From assembly GCA_023053685.1 (NCBI GenBank), contig JALIGW010000003.1:142122008-142186007 (forward strand): a DNA stretch of 64,000 nucleotides. Reading direction: 5' to 3'. The notes below the pieces were generated by a model that saw only the letters and a program-made list of their open reading frames with translations, was not told the DNA's origin and ran no database searches. The stretch comes from Diadophis punctatus similis (lineage: Eukaryota > Chordata > Lepidosauria > Squamata > Dipsadidae). Shown here in pieces: positions 11,951-22,884 of this stretch. Numbering within the stretch: the stretch's first letter is position 1; each line of letters begins with the position of its first letter. The position numbers and the translations under genes were made by a program.

Positions 11951-12185
11951 CAAACCCCCAAAACTTTATCCTTAGACTGTCCACTGTTGACCTCACCCGA
12001 TTCCTAAGAGGTCAGTAAGGGGCGTGCATAAGTGCACCAGTGTGCCTACCGTCCCTGTCCTAATGTTCCCTCTTATCAGTACCCATCTTATGTATATAAA
12101 CAATGTTATATCTATGTATATTACCAACACGTACTTGACAAAAATAAATAAAATAAATAAAATAAATAAAATAAATAAATAATTC
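11951..12185 (+). mobile_element. Jockey/CR1-group LINE 3' tail with AAATA repeats
   Basis: It begins caaacccccaaaactttatcc, continues through ggggcgtgcataagtgcacc, and ends ttgacaaaaataaataaaat with (AAATA)n. It matches the 3' UTR at 4500-4712 and is severely 5'-truncated. Confidence 0.7.
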
Positions 12186-13031
12186 CTCAGGACTTGAGAT
12201 TGCCCACAAGTGCTCCAGACAATTGCTCCTTACAAAGTAACTGCAAGTTAGTGGTCTCTTGCAGAGCTAGAGCTCTGGGAGACAAGAGAATAACTACCTT
12301 GCTACAACCACATTGGAACATTTGAAAGGCCACTCACTTACTTTCTTTTCTAATCACTTTCAGAAATTGTGTTTCAACTGCTTTTCAGCTATTAGGGATT
12401 TTTCATTCAAACCTTATTTAAACAAGTTTTAAATACAAATTTAAGAACTTATTTTTTTTTTGTGGTGGGGGTAATAAACAGCAAAAAGGCTCGTCGGACT
12501 GGTAGAGGTGGCGGTGGGGGGGAGAGGGGATGCTTTTACCTGCATGGACATGCTCACCTACCACTTCTGCAGCCCGGGTCCAAAAGAGCTGCAGCTTGGC
12601 ACTGGGCCAGAGACTGGGAGTGGGGGACTCCTAGGATATGGGTAGAAAAAATCATCGTATTTTATGAGAAAGTGGTATTACCAAAATGGTTTATATTTGT
12701 TGGTATGAAGTTTGGAAGTCACTTCTTTGTATGTTTCTTTTCCCCCCTTTGCTATATTCTAATTTTTTTCATTCTTTTCTATTTCCCTTTCTCATTTTCT
12801 TTTCTGCACTGTCTACTCCCCCCCCCCGTTTGTATTAGTTGTTACTATTATAGCTATAATCTCTAATAAAATTGCCATTTAAAAAGTGTCTATATACTGT
12901 TATGTATTTTGTTTCCATGGGATCTTTATTGCTCAATTTGTTATTTGCTATTTTTCCTTTCCTATTTTTATTGATGAAGTGTGTTTAATGTTGGAGAAAT
13001 AAAGCCATTTTTCCTTTGCCATTATCACTAT
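12186..13031. other. Unassigned sequence with G-rich and T-rich blocks
   Basis: A GC-rich segment (12490-12640) is followed by a polypyrimidine stretch and taataaaattgcc near 12866, then a second aataaagcc near 13000. This arrangement could be the 3' end of an old retroelement, but I could not identify the family. The overlapping 134-codon frame is of low complexity. Confidence 0.35.
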
Positions 13032-13411
13032 AGGTAGTTCTCAACTTAATGACCATGCAAAATTACAATGCACCCCAAAAAGATACTTATGGCCCAGATT
13101 TGAAGTTCTGATGGCTTCCCCCCATGTGGTTGTATTTGGGTGCTCCTATTTTGGGCACTGGGCAACCAGCCTACATTTATTGCTAGTTGCAGCATCCCAC
13201 AGTCATGTGTCCATGATCTACATTTTTTGCTGGAAACTGCTGTTTATTTCCAATTTTTGCCAAAAAAATGCAACCAATGGATTTGTTTAACAACTGCCAC
13301 AAAATAATATTGTAAAATTGGATCAGTCACATGATGACCCACTAAACAACCAGCATGACTTATGACCATAATTCTGGGCTCAATTATAGTCATAAATTGA
13401 GGATTAACTAC
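13032..13411. mobile_element. Old copy of the tcgaggactacctgta TIR family
   Basis: The left end tataggtagttctcaactta and right end aattgaggattaactaca are degraded inverted versions of one another. Internal text (gaccataattctgggctcaa) is shared with the fragment at 15800. Highly diverged. Confidence 0.5.
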
Positions 13412-13429
13412 ATTGCAGAACTAATCTAG

Positions 13430-13630
13430 TCTACTAGTGAAGGGGCTGAACTAGGAGTGGAGAAGGCCAAGTTCCAATTCTGCCTTAGGGATAGAAGTCA
13501 GCTGAGTATCTTTGAGGTGCTCACTCTCTCTCAGCCCTCAAATAAGGCAAATTGATTCCAAGAAAGCTGCATGGAATTTTCTGTGTCGTTTCCAGGAGTC
13601 AAGTCTGACTGATAGGCAAAAAAAGTAAAA
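13430..13630 (+). mobile_element. Sauria-type SINE relic
   Basis: A tRNA-like head (gtgaaggggctgaactagga, with a decayed B box aagttccaattc) is followed by ctcactctctctcagccct. The tail ccaagaaagctgcatgga ... ccaggagtcaagtctgact resembles the BovB LINE 3' end used by Sauria SINEs. No intact pol III promoter remains. A worse-preserved relative is at 54490-54660. Confidence 0.6.
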
Positions 13631-15071
13631 AGTGAACTTTCTTAATTTCCAAAACCTGTGTCACAGAGTTTACGAGATAACTTAGACCCTTTGCAGCTCG
13701 TGATATGGCAAAACACATCTTGCAGCCAGATAACATGTAGATGCATGTACCATACATTTTCACTGAACTTTCAAAAAATAATTTTAATAATGGCCAGACT
13801 TTTAAACCACAACACTATGAAACATACACTGATATTGTTTAGATCAGAGAATAAATAGCTAAACAATAAATCAAAAGAAAGATCTAAAAAGTAAAAAATA
13901 ACGTGAGTCATGTTCTGTAATATAATAGGCATTTATATTTTAAACTATTTTATGTGGCCCATGAGATTTAAGTAAGCATATGGTGCTTATTAAAAGTATT
14001 CAGTCTACTTATTGGCATAATAAAATTTGAGGATCTTAAATGATTTACAGTGATAAGATTGCATAAATTATTCATTCCTTCTGAAATACTTAGGTCAGTT
14101 TAAAGCTCCATACATTACTCCATACATTTGTATAGAAAGTTGACATGCTAACAACAGAAAATGGAAGAAATACAATAGGAAAGACTGCATCTTTCTGTTT
14201 ACGATAAAAGAATCTGTTTACGATTCTTAAAATCTGAACTCAATTTCATCCTTATTCTGATATGGTAGAAGACATGACAATGGCTATGTCAATTTCAGTA
14301 TTGTTTACCATCTTTAAAATTAATATTTGTACCATAGTATTAAAAAACTAAAATTTGTGAGAATGTCAACTGAATTACACAATACTAAGTTTAAATATTA
14401 ATCATATGAATGAACAGCGCTGAAGATTTGCACTCACCCTCATACGCACAGACTGAATACATTCAGTTTTTCATCACAGGGAAGATATCCTAGAAATCAA
14501 AGATGATCTGGCACTGGTCTTTCAATGAGCTTAAGGAATAACAAGTCGTCTATGTTAGCAGTCAATTAAATAGCTGAATTCTGGGTTTGCTATGAATCAA
14601 GTGAGAGCTGGTTTGGAAGGCAAAGCATATATGAAGGCCAGCAATGGACTGAACTAGCAGACCCACCAAAGATTGTTGCAGGTGACTCAGAAGAAAGAAG
14701 AGCAGAATTTGGAGGGACAAGTTGTGAGGGAACAGGATCTAAAAACATAATCTGTTTCTGGAGACAAAGATGAAGTTCCACCAGGGAGTGTTGTATTTAG
14801 CGCCCGTCAAGAGAATTCAGAGGGTCTGATGTGAGAATTATGATCTGCACTATTGCTTCTGTAAGGAAAAAAAATTACCTTACCATTAGCCAGTATGGAT
14901 TTAATATTCACTCAATTTAGGAGTATAAATTAAGGAGACTGTGCCAGGAAGATTAAGATTAAGGCAGCAGGGATTTCAAAGATTCATAGAAAAAAATTAG
15001 TCTGCATTTTAAGGGGGGAAAAACCTGGCATCTTTCTAAATAACTGAACTTTTTCTCCTTCCAGTCTGTAC
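13631..15071. other. AT-rich anonymous DNA
   Basis: Nothing recognised up to the T-rich tail of the next LINE. Confidence 0.45.
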
Positions 15072-15800
15072 AACTATAATTTTTTTATTTTTTTTATTTT
15101 TTTTATGTATTTGTCAAACATGTACAGGTTAGTAGTTGTTTGTATAAACATAACCTAAGTAAAAAGTACCGATAATAGAGGACAATAGGACAGTAGGACA
15201 GGGACGGTAGGCACAGTGGTGCGCTTAAGCACACCCCTTACAGACCTCTTAGGAATGGGGGGAGGTCTACTGTAGACAGTCTAAGGTTAAAGTTTTGGGG
15301 GTTTGGGGAGGAAACCACAGAGTCAGGTAGTGCATTCCAGGCATTGATCACTCTGTTGCTGAAGTCGTATTTTCTGCAGTCGAGTTTGGAGCGGTTTACA
15401 TTAAGTTTGAATCTATTATGTGCTTGTGTATTGTTGCGGTTGAAGCTGAAGTAATCATTGACAGGAAGGACTTTTTGATATATGATTTTATGAACTACAT
15501 TTAGATCAGATCGGAGGCGACGTAGTTGTAAATTGTCTAATCCCAATATTTCAAGTCTGGTGGAATAAGATATTTTAGAAGGACTCTTCTACTGAAATAT
15601 TTCTGGACTCTCTCGATTGTATTAATGTCTGTTATGCAGTGCGGGTTCCAGACAGGTGAGCTGTATTCCAGAATTGGTCTAACAAATGTTTTGTATGCTC
15701 TGGTTAGCAGTGTAATATTGTCAGAGAAGAAGATTTGCTCAAGAACTATGGTGACTTGCTTAATGACCCATCGTAAAAATGTGACTCTCTCAACCAATAG
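15072..15800 (-). mobile_element. Jockey/CR1-group LINE, ORF2 C-terminal part and 3' UTR
   Basis: Reading the reverse strand, about 240 codons of the ORF2 C-terminal region survive in two frames. The first shows AYKTFVRPILEYSSPVWNP and NTIERVQKYFSRRVL, the post-RT region typical of jockey/CR1-group LINEs. The second shows LQLRRLRSDLNVVHKIIYQ, KYDFSNRVINAWNALPDSVV and a terminal PPFLRGL. A 3' UTR and an AAATA/T-rich tail end at about 15072. The frame changes near 15540. It is 5'-truncated inside ORF2 and abuts a TIR-element fragment at 15800. This is the longest copy of its family in the window. Confidence 0.75.
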
Positions 15801-15862
15801 CTATAACAATTTACAACCAAAATTCTGAGCTCAATTGTGGTCGTAAGTTGAGAACCTCCTGT
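15800..15862. mobile_element. Terminal fragment of the tcgaggactacctgta TIR family
   Basis: Only one end is present (ctcaattgtggtcgtaagtt then gagaacctcctgta). It adjoins the 5' end of the neighbouring LINE fragment. Confidence 0.5.
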
Positions 15863-18401
15863 ATTTTTGTATTGTTACAAATAAACTTTATCTCTTTAAA
15901 TATGTTAGCCGTATCCCCATTTCAAATTGCATGCTATTTTATTTTATTTTATTTATTTTATTAGATTTATGTGCCGCCCATCTCATCTACTTATTGTTAA
16001 AAGATTTATTTTGTTTTTTTTCCTGAGAACAAATAAAATGGCAGCAACCATGTTTTAAAAGGAAAACTGATATTCCTAAATAGGTTAGGAACACTTTTCA
16101 AGTTATAGTAAAGTGATTTCGTCCACAAATTTTAGAGCTCATGACAATGCCTTTGATGATATTGAAACAATTTTTAACTGATTAACTGCCTGTTGTTAAA
16201 AAGAAAAAAGTAGGGATCAGACTTTTTTTTAGCAGAACCAGCAAACTTGACAATTTAAGATTAGGTGGCATTGTAACTCTTCTTTTTTAATCCAGAGATT
16301 GAAGAAAATAGCTTTTATCATAAGATACATCTATATTTCTGAACCTTTCTCTACCTCTACCTCCTCCCATAGGACACTCTGCTTTGATTAAAGAGACACT
16401 GAAAATTTTCCAAGTAAACTAAATAAAACTGTTATGAATGCCATTATTTATTATCATAATTTGTGTAATGCTCAGTCATGGGACTCCAAGCAGTTTACAT
16501 AACACAATACAAATAACACAATCTAGAGCCAAGACAACCCATTAATTAAACTCCACATATAAAACACATAAGCAAAATCAGAAAATTTAATAACAAAAGC
16601 AGATTCCAAAAGGCAGCATCACACACCAATAGAACCCAAACAAGAACATATATATGGCCTTGTACCTTTGGGGGAAGGTTGCCCCTAGGTTAGGTCAAGG
16701 GCTGTCCCCAAGGTCTATCTCTCTTACGAGTTGGGAGGACAAGGTCCTGGAATATGATGATCACAAGCAAATTATGAATCCTACCTATCTACATACTATT
16801 AAGACTTTTGTTCCTATAATATTTAACTAGGCAAAACACTACATCATATGGCAACAATTTTTGAACCGAGTTACCTCAAATGGGCTAACTTAGAAATGTC
16901 TCCCAAATCTCGGACCCATAAAATTGGAATTTGGCAAATTTTATAAAACACTTGGCTCTAGTTTATATTATAAATTTTACAATACAGTATCAAATACAAA
17001 TTGTGCTTTATGTTATATGATAAACAGGATATGTTGGATATGTTGCCCTTGACAAATGATCCTGACAAAAGACATTGAGCTCTTTAATAATATAATAATT
17101 TCATAGGCATTCAGCATTTTCTTCTTTCCTCTCTTATCTTTTACCTTTAGTCTGCTAAGGAAAAGCAAGGAAGGATATTAAATATGACTAAAACCCATGT
17201 GAATCTTGAAAGCCAGTCTCATACATCCTTCCAGTTTGTCACCTTCAGAGAATTCTTATTATCAATTAAAAGTAATATATAATGACTCTGACTGATCAAA
17301 TAATCTTATCATCTACTCTGACTGATCCCATGACTCTGACTGATCAAATAATCTTATCATCTACTCATTACTTTTTCTATACTGTAGTTGCTTTGTTTTT
17401 TGCTTTCTTTTCAGCAGTCCTTAGAAGAGTTTTAATGTAATAAAATATTATTTTAGCCTCAGTAGGATTGAACTTGCATATCTATAGCCTACTCCTACAG
17501 ACTCCTACTCCTACTCTAAAATTGTAATAAAACATAGCTTGAATATCTGCAATTCTTGCTCAAATGTTTTTTAATCTGGGTGCAAATAATTCTTTAAAGG
17601 TCCCCCCAGTTTTCTTGGCAATGTTTTCCAGAAATGATTTTGTCCCTGCCTCCTTCCTAGGGCTAAGAGAAAGTGACTACACTGAGGTTACCCACCTGCT
17701 TTGCATTAAGACAGACTAAAACTCCCAGTTTCTAGCCTGGTATCAAATTGGCTCTCTGCTCAAAAGATAGAAAACAATACTATTTCTACAACAAAATGAT
17801 ACATATTGTGTATGTCTTTTATTTAATGTTCTTTGCTTTAGACTAACTAGACACAATAATTTGGCCAAAAGTCTGCCTAAGACAAACATTCAAAATCATC
17901 AGAAGCAATCATCTTGATTACTGTACTGTAAACCAAAAAGGAATCTCAACTGAGAAATGTCCATATAACATCACTCCAAATTTACGACCCTATAAACTTA
18001 ATCTGCTTAATGCAAAGCAATGTCTCTTCTTCAGTTTTTGTTTTCTTCATTGACAGTTGGCCTTGATGACAAATAACTGAACTCCCCGCTCCCAAAAGGC
18101 AACAAAAAAAATCTGATCAATTTTCACTTCAACTTCAAAAAGATTTCATAGAGTAGCTGAAAGCAAAACAAAAATTGATTCATGTGCAGATATGAAATTC
18201 TGAAAGCATGTTCTGGATCTTCATGCAAAATGGCTTCCATAATGGATATGACATATCGCAAAACTCCTACACACTAGAAGGAAAACAAATGACAGATAGC
18301 CTGTTTATTTAATCACCCTTCGGAGTTACAAAAGCCTGTGAAGCAGGTGCTTTGCGGCCTGTAAAACACTTCTGGCTATTATAAAATGTTGTGCGACCAC
18401 T
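15863..18401. other. Mostly anonymous DNA with small LINE-tail scraps
   Basis: At 15937-15990 (tttattagatttatgtgccg) and 16470-16560 (gactccaagcagtttacata) there are short pieces resembling L2/CR1 3' ends. A 48-bp unit beginning atgactctgactgatc is repeated about 1.8 times at 17282-17366. No coding region is recognised. Confidence 0.4.
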
Positions 18402-18695
18402 GCATTTCATGCGCTTGATAACCAGCTCACACATGTGACAGGTTACAACATCCAATGGTCATGTGACCATAATTTGCAATGTCTTTTGCTGGTTTCTGGC
18501 GGGTTTTGCCAGTTTCTAGTAAAAAAAAGGCCACCTGGATTCAGACTTGCAACCACGATTCACTTAATGACCGCTGTAAAAACAGTTCTAAAAATCAGAT
18601 CTGGTCATGTGGATGCCTCAACTTAGGATCATCACAACTTATGACCAAAATTACAGTCCCACTTGTGGTCATAAATCAATGACTAATTGCTATCT
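18402..18695. mobile_element. Old copy of the tcgaggactacctgta TIR family
   Basis: Phrases such as ggtcatgtgaccataatttg and aacttatgaccaaaattac match the interior and right arm of the family seen at 3959. Termini are eroded and there is no coding capacity. Confidence 0.45.
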
Positions 18696-19414
18696 ACAAC
18701 ACACTCTAGCTCCCCAGAATGCTCTTAATCACCCCAGATTACCTTTCCCTTTTTCTTGGCAAAAATCCAAATTTTTGTTCCAAATCAACTATTGTTCCAA
18801 ATCATGTATAGAGCTGCATGCAGATATTACTCTAAGAATGTTTGTGAGGCATTTTTGTAAATATGAATGATGTTAGAGGTTGATGCTTTGGCCTTGCGAC
18901 GTGCCAATTTCTCACTTATATATTTATTTAATTAAAAAGATTGTTTTTTAAAAAAATAGGACAAGACGTCAGACAAAAACTATTACTACCAACATTATAC
19001 AAGACCTAAAGAACGTAACAAGTGTCTTTGTTGATGATGCTAAGGGAACCATCTAGTTCTGAATCTTGACTCCAAGGATGACTAATTATATGCTGTGGGT
19101 TATCATCATAACAGTGAAAATCAACTACTCTACATAATCTTTCATGCCTTCTGAAAAGGGAGCTTCCTAAAGGATTGAGAGAATAGCATCCACTTGGAGA
19201 ATGGTACAAAACAGTCTCTGTAGAAACCCATACCTCACATCAGCTAGGCACATCTGTAAGAAGCTGAAGAAAACTGAAAGATAAGTTGTAAGCTAGAGGG
19301 ACCTGGAGCCAAGGTTCCTGAGTGTAGCTGGGTGGGGAGCAAGTGGAATGTGTCCAGGATTGTGGTGGGTTTACATGTGCTGGTAAGTCTTGGAGTTGGC
19401 TGAGGCTCTCACAC
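18696..19414. other. Anonymous sequence
   Basis: Nothing recognised. Confidence 0.4.
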
Positions 19415-19553
19415 GTGGCTGGGAAGAGGCGTTCTCTCAAATAACCTGCTCCCATGCCATGCAGGCCTTCAAAGGTCAAAACCGGCACTGGAATTGGATC
19501 CACAAACCATTCTGGCAACCATTAATTGTGTGCAGTCTTCAAGCAAACATAAC

Positions 19554-19807
19554 TGTTAAGTTGGGGGTTTGAATGAAGAGGAGGACTTTGAATAGTAACT
19601 TCAGCTCTTTATTCTGAGGCTTGGCAAAACATCTCTGCCGTCTGGCCGACAGCGCCCTCTTTTAAAGGGATCTGTTAGGCAGCCCGGCCACTGACAACGC
19701 TTTATTTTCCCGCCACTCGAATGGACCAATGAGCTGCGGTTATGTTAATGTCTGTACTTACGCCGCACCTGATTGAAACCTGTTGCTTTCTATTTGCATA
19801 TTTAACA
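19554..19807 (-). mobile_element. Solo LTR, 254 bp, with perfect 5-bp TSD
   Basis: The termini are tgttaag and tttaaca (inverted TGTTAA/TTAACA), with ataac at 19549-19553 and 19808-19812. On the reverse strand the order is an octamer motif (atttgcat on + at 19792-19799), a CCAAT box (19726-19730 on +), a TATA-like cctttaaaag (19659-19668) and AATAAA (19608-19613). This is a U3-R-U5 layout in 254 bp. A 5-bp TSD suggests an ERV or Gypsy-type element. No internal region or partner LTR is present, so it is a recombination product. Confidence 0.85.
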
Positions 19808-20073
19808 ATAACTGCCCACACCACCAAATTTTGCACCAGCTGAAGCTTCCAGGTATCTTTCAAAAGCTGCCTCATGTAGTTTTTTTACAGCAGTCAATCC
19901 AGGTGGTGACTGGGACATATGCAACTATGAATAGAGCCTCCCAATTTAGGAATGGGCGCAATGGGCACACAACATGAAGCTGTGGAAAGGTCCTTCTGGC
20001 CATGATTGTCACATGTTCTTTGAGCAGGAGTTGCAAGTCCAGAAAACCCCCAAATTAGGTACTGGGTTTGTAG

Positions 20074-20489
20074 CAGTGGTGGGTTCCTATCGGTGCGGTC
20101 CACTCTGTCGTCCCGGTAGCAGCCTGCCAATTTGCGTGCGACAGCTCTGGGTGCTGTCTTCGCCGGTCTGTCGCGCGGTACCATTTCCCCCCCCCCCCCT
20201 GAATTTTTGGCCTTTTTTTGCTTCCTGCTCATGCGTGGAAGCAACATCTCACGAGGGGACGTGCATGTGAGATTTCGGTGATTTTTTGCTTTTGCGCATG
20301 CGCGGAAGCAAAAAATCACCGAAATAGTGCGCGCGCATCCCTCGTGAGATTTCGGTGATTTTTTTGCTTCCTATGCATGCGTGGAAGCAAAATCGTGTGA
20401 GGTCATGCACACACGTAGCGAGCGTGCGCACGCAACGTGATGATGCGCATGCAGCGCACCGGTAGACAGGTAAGAGGAACCCGTCCCTG
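20074..20489 (+). mobile_element. hAT-type MITE, 416 bp, 8-bp TSD
   Basis: It begins cagtggtgggttcctatcgg and ends gaggaacccgtccctg, with gtttgtag at 20066-20073 and 20490-20497. Internally there are inverted segments around gaagcaaaaaatcaccgaaa with CpG-rich arms. It belongs to the same terminal family as 4988 and 34332 but has a different interior. Confidence 0.88.
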
Positions 20490-20830
20490 GTTTGTAGGGT
20501 AGTGTGACTCCATTCAGACCAAAGTTGGTAAAACCCCAGATACAGAAGGTCCCGAACCCCAAAGCCACTCAGTTTTACCAGGGTTGAGTTGAAGTGTGTT
20601 GTTCCCCATTCAGATCCTACAGTTTCCAGGCACCAAGAAAGGACATCAACAGTATCACTTTCACCAGGGGCTGAGCTATGCAACTGATTTTATCGAAAAT
20701 CTTCATGTAGAAGTTAAACACGGTGGAGAAAATATAGAACCCTGCAGCATCCCACACTCCGAGCTGAAAGTTTTGTTCCCAATCAACATGAATGGAATCA
20801 AGTGGGTATAGTTCAGGGATGAGTAACACA

Positions 20831-21021
20831 TGACCCTAGTATTGCTACCACATTTTATTTTATTTTTGATAGGATTTCCTTCCATGAATAAACATAGCAA
20901 TGGGAGTAGAAACCTCTTGGAAACAAGCTGCTCCCATTTCCGTTTACAGACACTCAAAGTGGTAATTTTGAATAATTTTTTAAGATTTGGAGGAATTTTA
21001 ACAGTGGAGTTGAGATCCCTT
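20831..21021. other. Short anonymous spacer
   Basis: This is the target DNA of the half-L1. The left TSD copy follows at 21022. Confidence 0.4.
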
Positions 21022-21037
21022 CTGGTAATGTCATTTT
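21022..21037. repeat. Target-site duplication of the half-L1, 3' side
   Basis: The sequence ctggtaatgtcatttt is identical to 23563-23578. Confidence 0.9.
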
Positions 21038-21116
21038 TTCTCAAAAAAGTTTTATTAGTACAAACTTACATAAGTGGTAACAAAATATTAAATCCAAAGT
21101 ACAAACATTTTTGTTT

Positions 21117-21170
21117 CCCCCCCCCAGACCCACCCCCTTCCCTCCCCACCTCCCCCCCCCCGGACTTCCC
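21117..21170 (-). repeat. G-rich polypurine tract in the half-L1 3' UTR
   Basis: On the element strand the tract has runs of about ten, four, three, five, three and nine or more G separated by 1-3 nt, which fits a G-quadruplex. Mammalian L1 3' UTRs carry a comparable G-rich polypurine motif. Here it sits about 80 nt from the 3' end. Confidence 0.85.
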
Positions 21171-21439
21171 AGAGATAATACAGGGCATAATAATAAGTTT
21201 AAATTGTTAATAAAAAGAAAAAGGAAAAAGGAAAAAAAGAACACTATTTTTAAAAAAGCTTCAACTCCAAACTATACAGTACTAATATATCGCATTTGTA
21301 TACAATAGTAAAGATACAAAAAAGAGAGAGAGAAAAAAGAAAGAGAATAAAAAAAAAGAAAGAAAGAAAGAGAAAACTCTTTAACACTACAAACAAACAA
21401 ACCTCCTACCTCCTCCCTTCAGTCCTCTATCTTATACAA

Positions 21440-21722
21440 GGTAAATGTTACATAAGTAATAACTAAATATAAAATACACAAATCTTAAACTAATATTATT
21501 GACATTAGAAATAACCTCTAAGATAAAACTTAACTAAATGTTACATAAGTAATCATCAAATATTAAATTTCATCATTAACTTCAATAAACAAAAAAAGAA
21601 AATAAAAGAAGAATAAACAATAAACAAATCTTCAACAAACTATATATATCTAATATTATCAACATTAAAAATAACCTCAAAATTATATAAAACTTAACTA
21701 AATATTGCATAAGTAATCATTA
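21440..21722 (-). repeat. Diverged direct repeats in the half-L1 3' UTR
   Basis: A unit reading ctaatattatt-gacatta-aaataacctc ... aaaacttaactaaatgttgcataagtaatcat on the + strand occurs at 21481-21566 and 21627-21722 (offset about 160 bp). A partial third copy lies at 21440-21475. The copies have diverged, so the duplication is not recent. Confidence 0.7.
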
Positions 21723-21813
21723 GATAGGGAAAAGATAAAATACAATCATATTAGTCTCTATCCATCCAATATATTTCAACATCACATCGTTTTGTATCTT
21801 GATAGGTCATCTT

Positions 21814-22884
21814 TTAATAGTTCAATAAATTCAAATTTGTCAAGTCGTCTCCCGTCTGCTCCCAAACCTCCATCTCCTTTTCCCCAGCTATCTGATTCAG
21901 GCACTCCTTTTGGATTTTTGAGTCTATTTCTTTTTGATCCATCGAAGGTGGCTTCCCCTCCTCCTCCTCTTTTATATTCATACACCCTTCTTCTGGAATC
22001 TTGGATATATCAGCCTTTAGAACATTGACATAAAATTCAGTAGCTTTTTTTATCGTGTTGAGCCGGTATCTTTTTCCAGAAAATTTCACTGCTACTCCAA
22101 CTGGTGCTTCCCATTTATATTGTAAATTTAATCTCTTAAATTCATCAATCAAAAAAGTATAGCTTTTCCTGGCTTTAAGCATTTTAGAGGGGATTTCTTT
22201 CCAAATCTTTAGTTCCTGACCATTCACCATAAGATTATTGTTAAACGTTGCTTGTATAATTCTGTTCCGTAAAGCTCTTGTGGTAAAATATATGACAATA
22301 TCCCTTGGTAGATGCTTTTGTTTGGCGTACCACGAGTTGATTCTGTATGTTTTGTCGATTTGTGTAGCCAATTCCGCTTTAGAAATTCCAGACACCTGAT
22401 CCAATATGTCAACCATCCTGCCTTTTAAATTTTCATATAATCCTTCTTTCAAACCTCTAATCCTTATAGCAACTTCCATAGATCTGAACTGAGTCATTAA
22501 GACCTCTTTTTCAAAATTTGCAATGTCGTTTTGGATTTTATCTATGTAATTCACCGAAGTTGCTAAAGCTTGTTTATTTGTTTCAATACGTTCTGCCAAA
22601 ACTTCAATATTTGTTGCTAAGCCTTTGCAAACCTCTAACACATCAAATCTTAGTTGTTGATTCATATTCTTCAAAGCAGCCTGCATCTTATGGTCTATCT
22701 CACTTATTTTCTGGTTAAATTCCAAAGTAAGTTCATGTTTCATAATCTTTAAATTATTTAATAAATTTTCAGGTGTCAAAAGCTGTGGAGGTGTTAGCTC
22801 AGTGTTAAGTTGCATTTTAGAAATATATCCAGATGAATAGTCATTTCTTTTAGTCAAAACAGTCTTTCCAAACTTTGAAGCCAT
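21814..22884 (-). CDS. L1 ORF1p-like RNA-binding protein, intact, 356 aa
   Basis: This is the trimeric nucleic-acid chaperone of L1 retrotransposons, which coats element RNA in cytoplasmic particles. The ATG at 22884 is chosen because the frame upstream of it has only a TTG. It also matches a normal ORF1p N-terminus (MASKFGKTVL). Residues about 40-130 are heptad-rich and predicted coiled coil. Residues about 130-230 form the RRM-like domain (SMEVAIRIRGLKEGL; LPRDIVIYFTTRALRNRII). Residues about 230-300 are the C-terminal domain (IWKEIPSKMLKARKSYTFLI; YKWEAPVGVAVKFSGKRY). An acidic tail with EEEEG follows. No stop or frameshift is present. Length is close to human ORF1p (338 aa). No ORF2 follows. 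Confidence 0.9.
   Translation of the reverse strand: MASKFGKTVLTKRNDYSSGYISKMQLNTELTPPQLLTPENLLNNLKIMKHELTLEFNQKISEIDHKMQAALKNMNQQLRFDVLEVCKGLATNIEVLAERIETNKQALATSVNYIDKIQNDIANFEKEVLMTQFRSMEVAIRIRGLKEGLYENLKGRMVDILDQVSGISKAELATQIDKTYRINSWYAKQKHLPRDIVIYFTTRALRNRIIQATFNNNLMVNGQELKIWKEIPSKMLKARKSYTFLIDEFKRLNLQYKWEAPVGVAVKFSGKRYRLNTIKKATEFYVNVLKADISKIPEEGCMNIKEEEEGKPPSMDQKEIDSKIQKECLNQIAGEKEMEVWEQTGDDLTNLNLLNY

Larger units (their letters stand above)
19415..20830 (-). mobile_element. Old L2-like LINE, interrupted by an LTR and a hAT MITE
   Basis: Reverse-strand pieces at 19415-19553, 19808-20073 and 20490-20830 line up in order with the L2 at 47811-50571. They cover the C-terminus (LTFEGLHGMGAGYLRERL), a stretch matching agtccagtgg/cagtaatcc-type L2 text, and the region encoding the post-RT domain. 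Stops and indels are frequent, so the copy is old. Both insertions keep their own TSDs, so the L2 is older than both. Confidence 0.7.
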
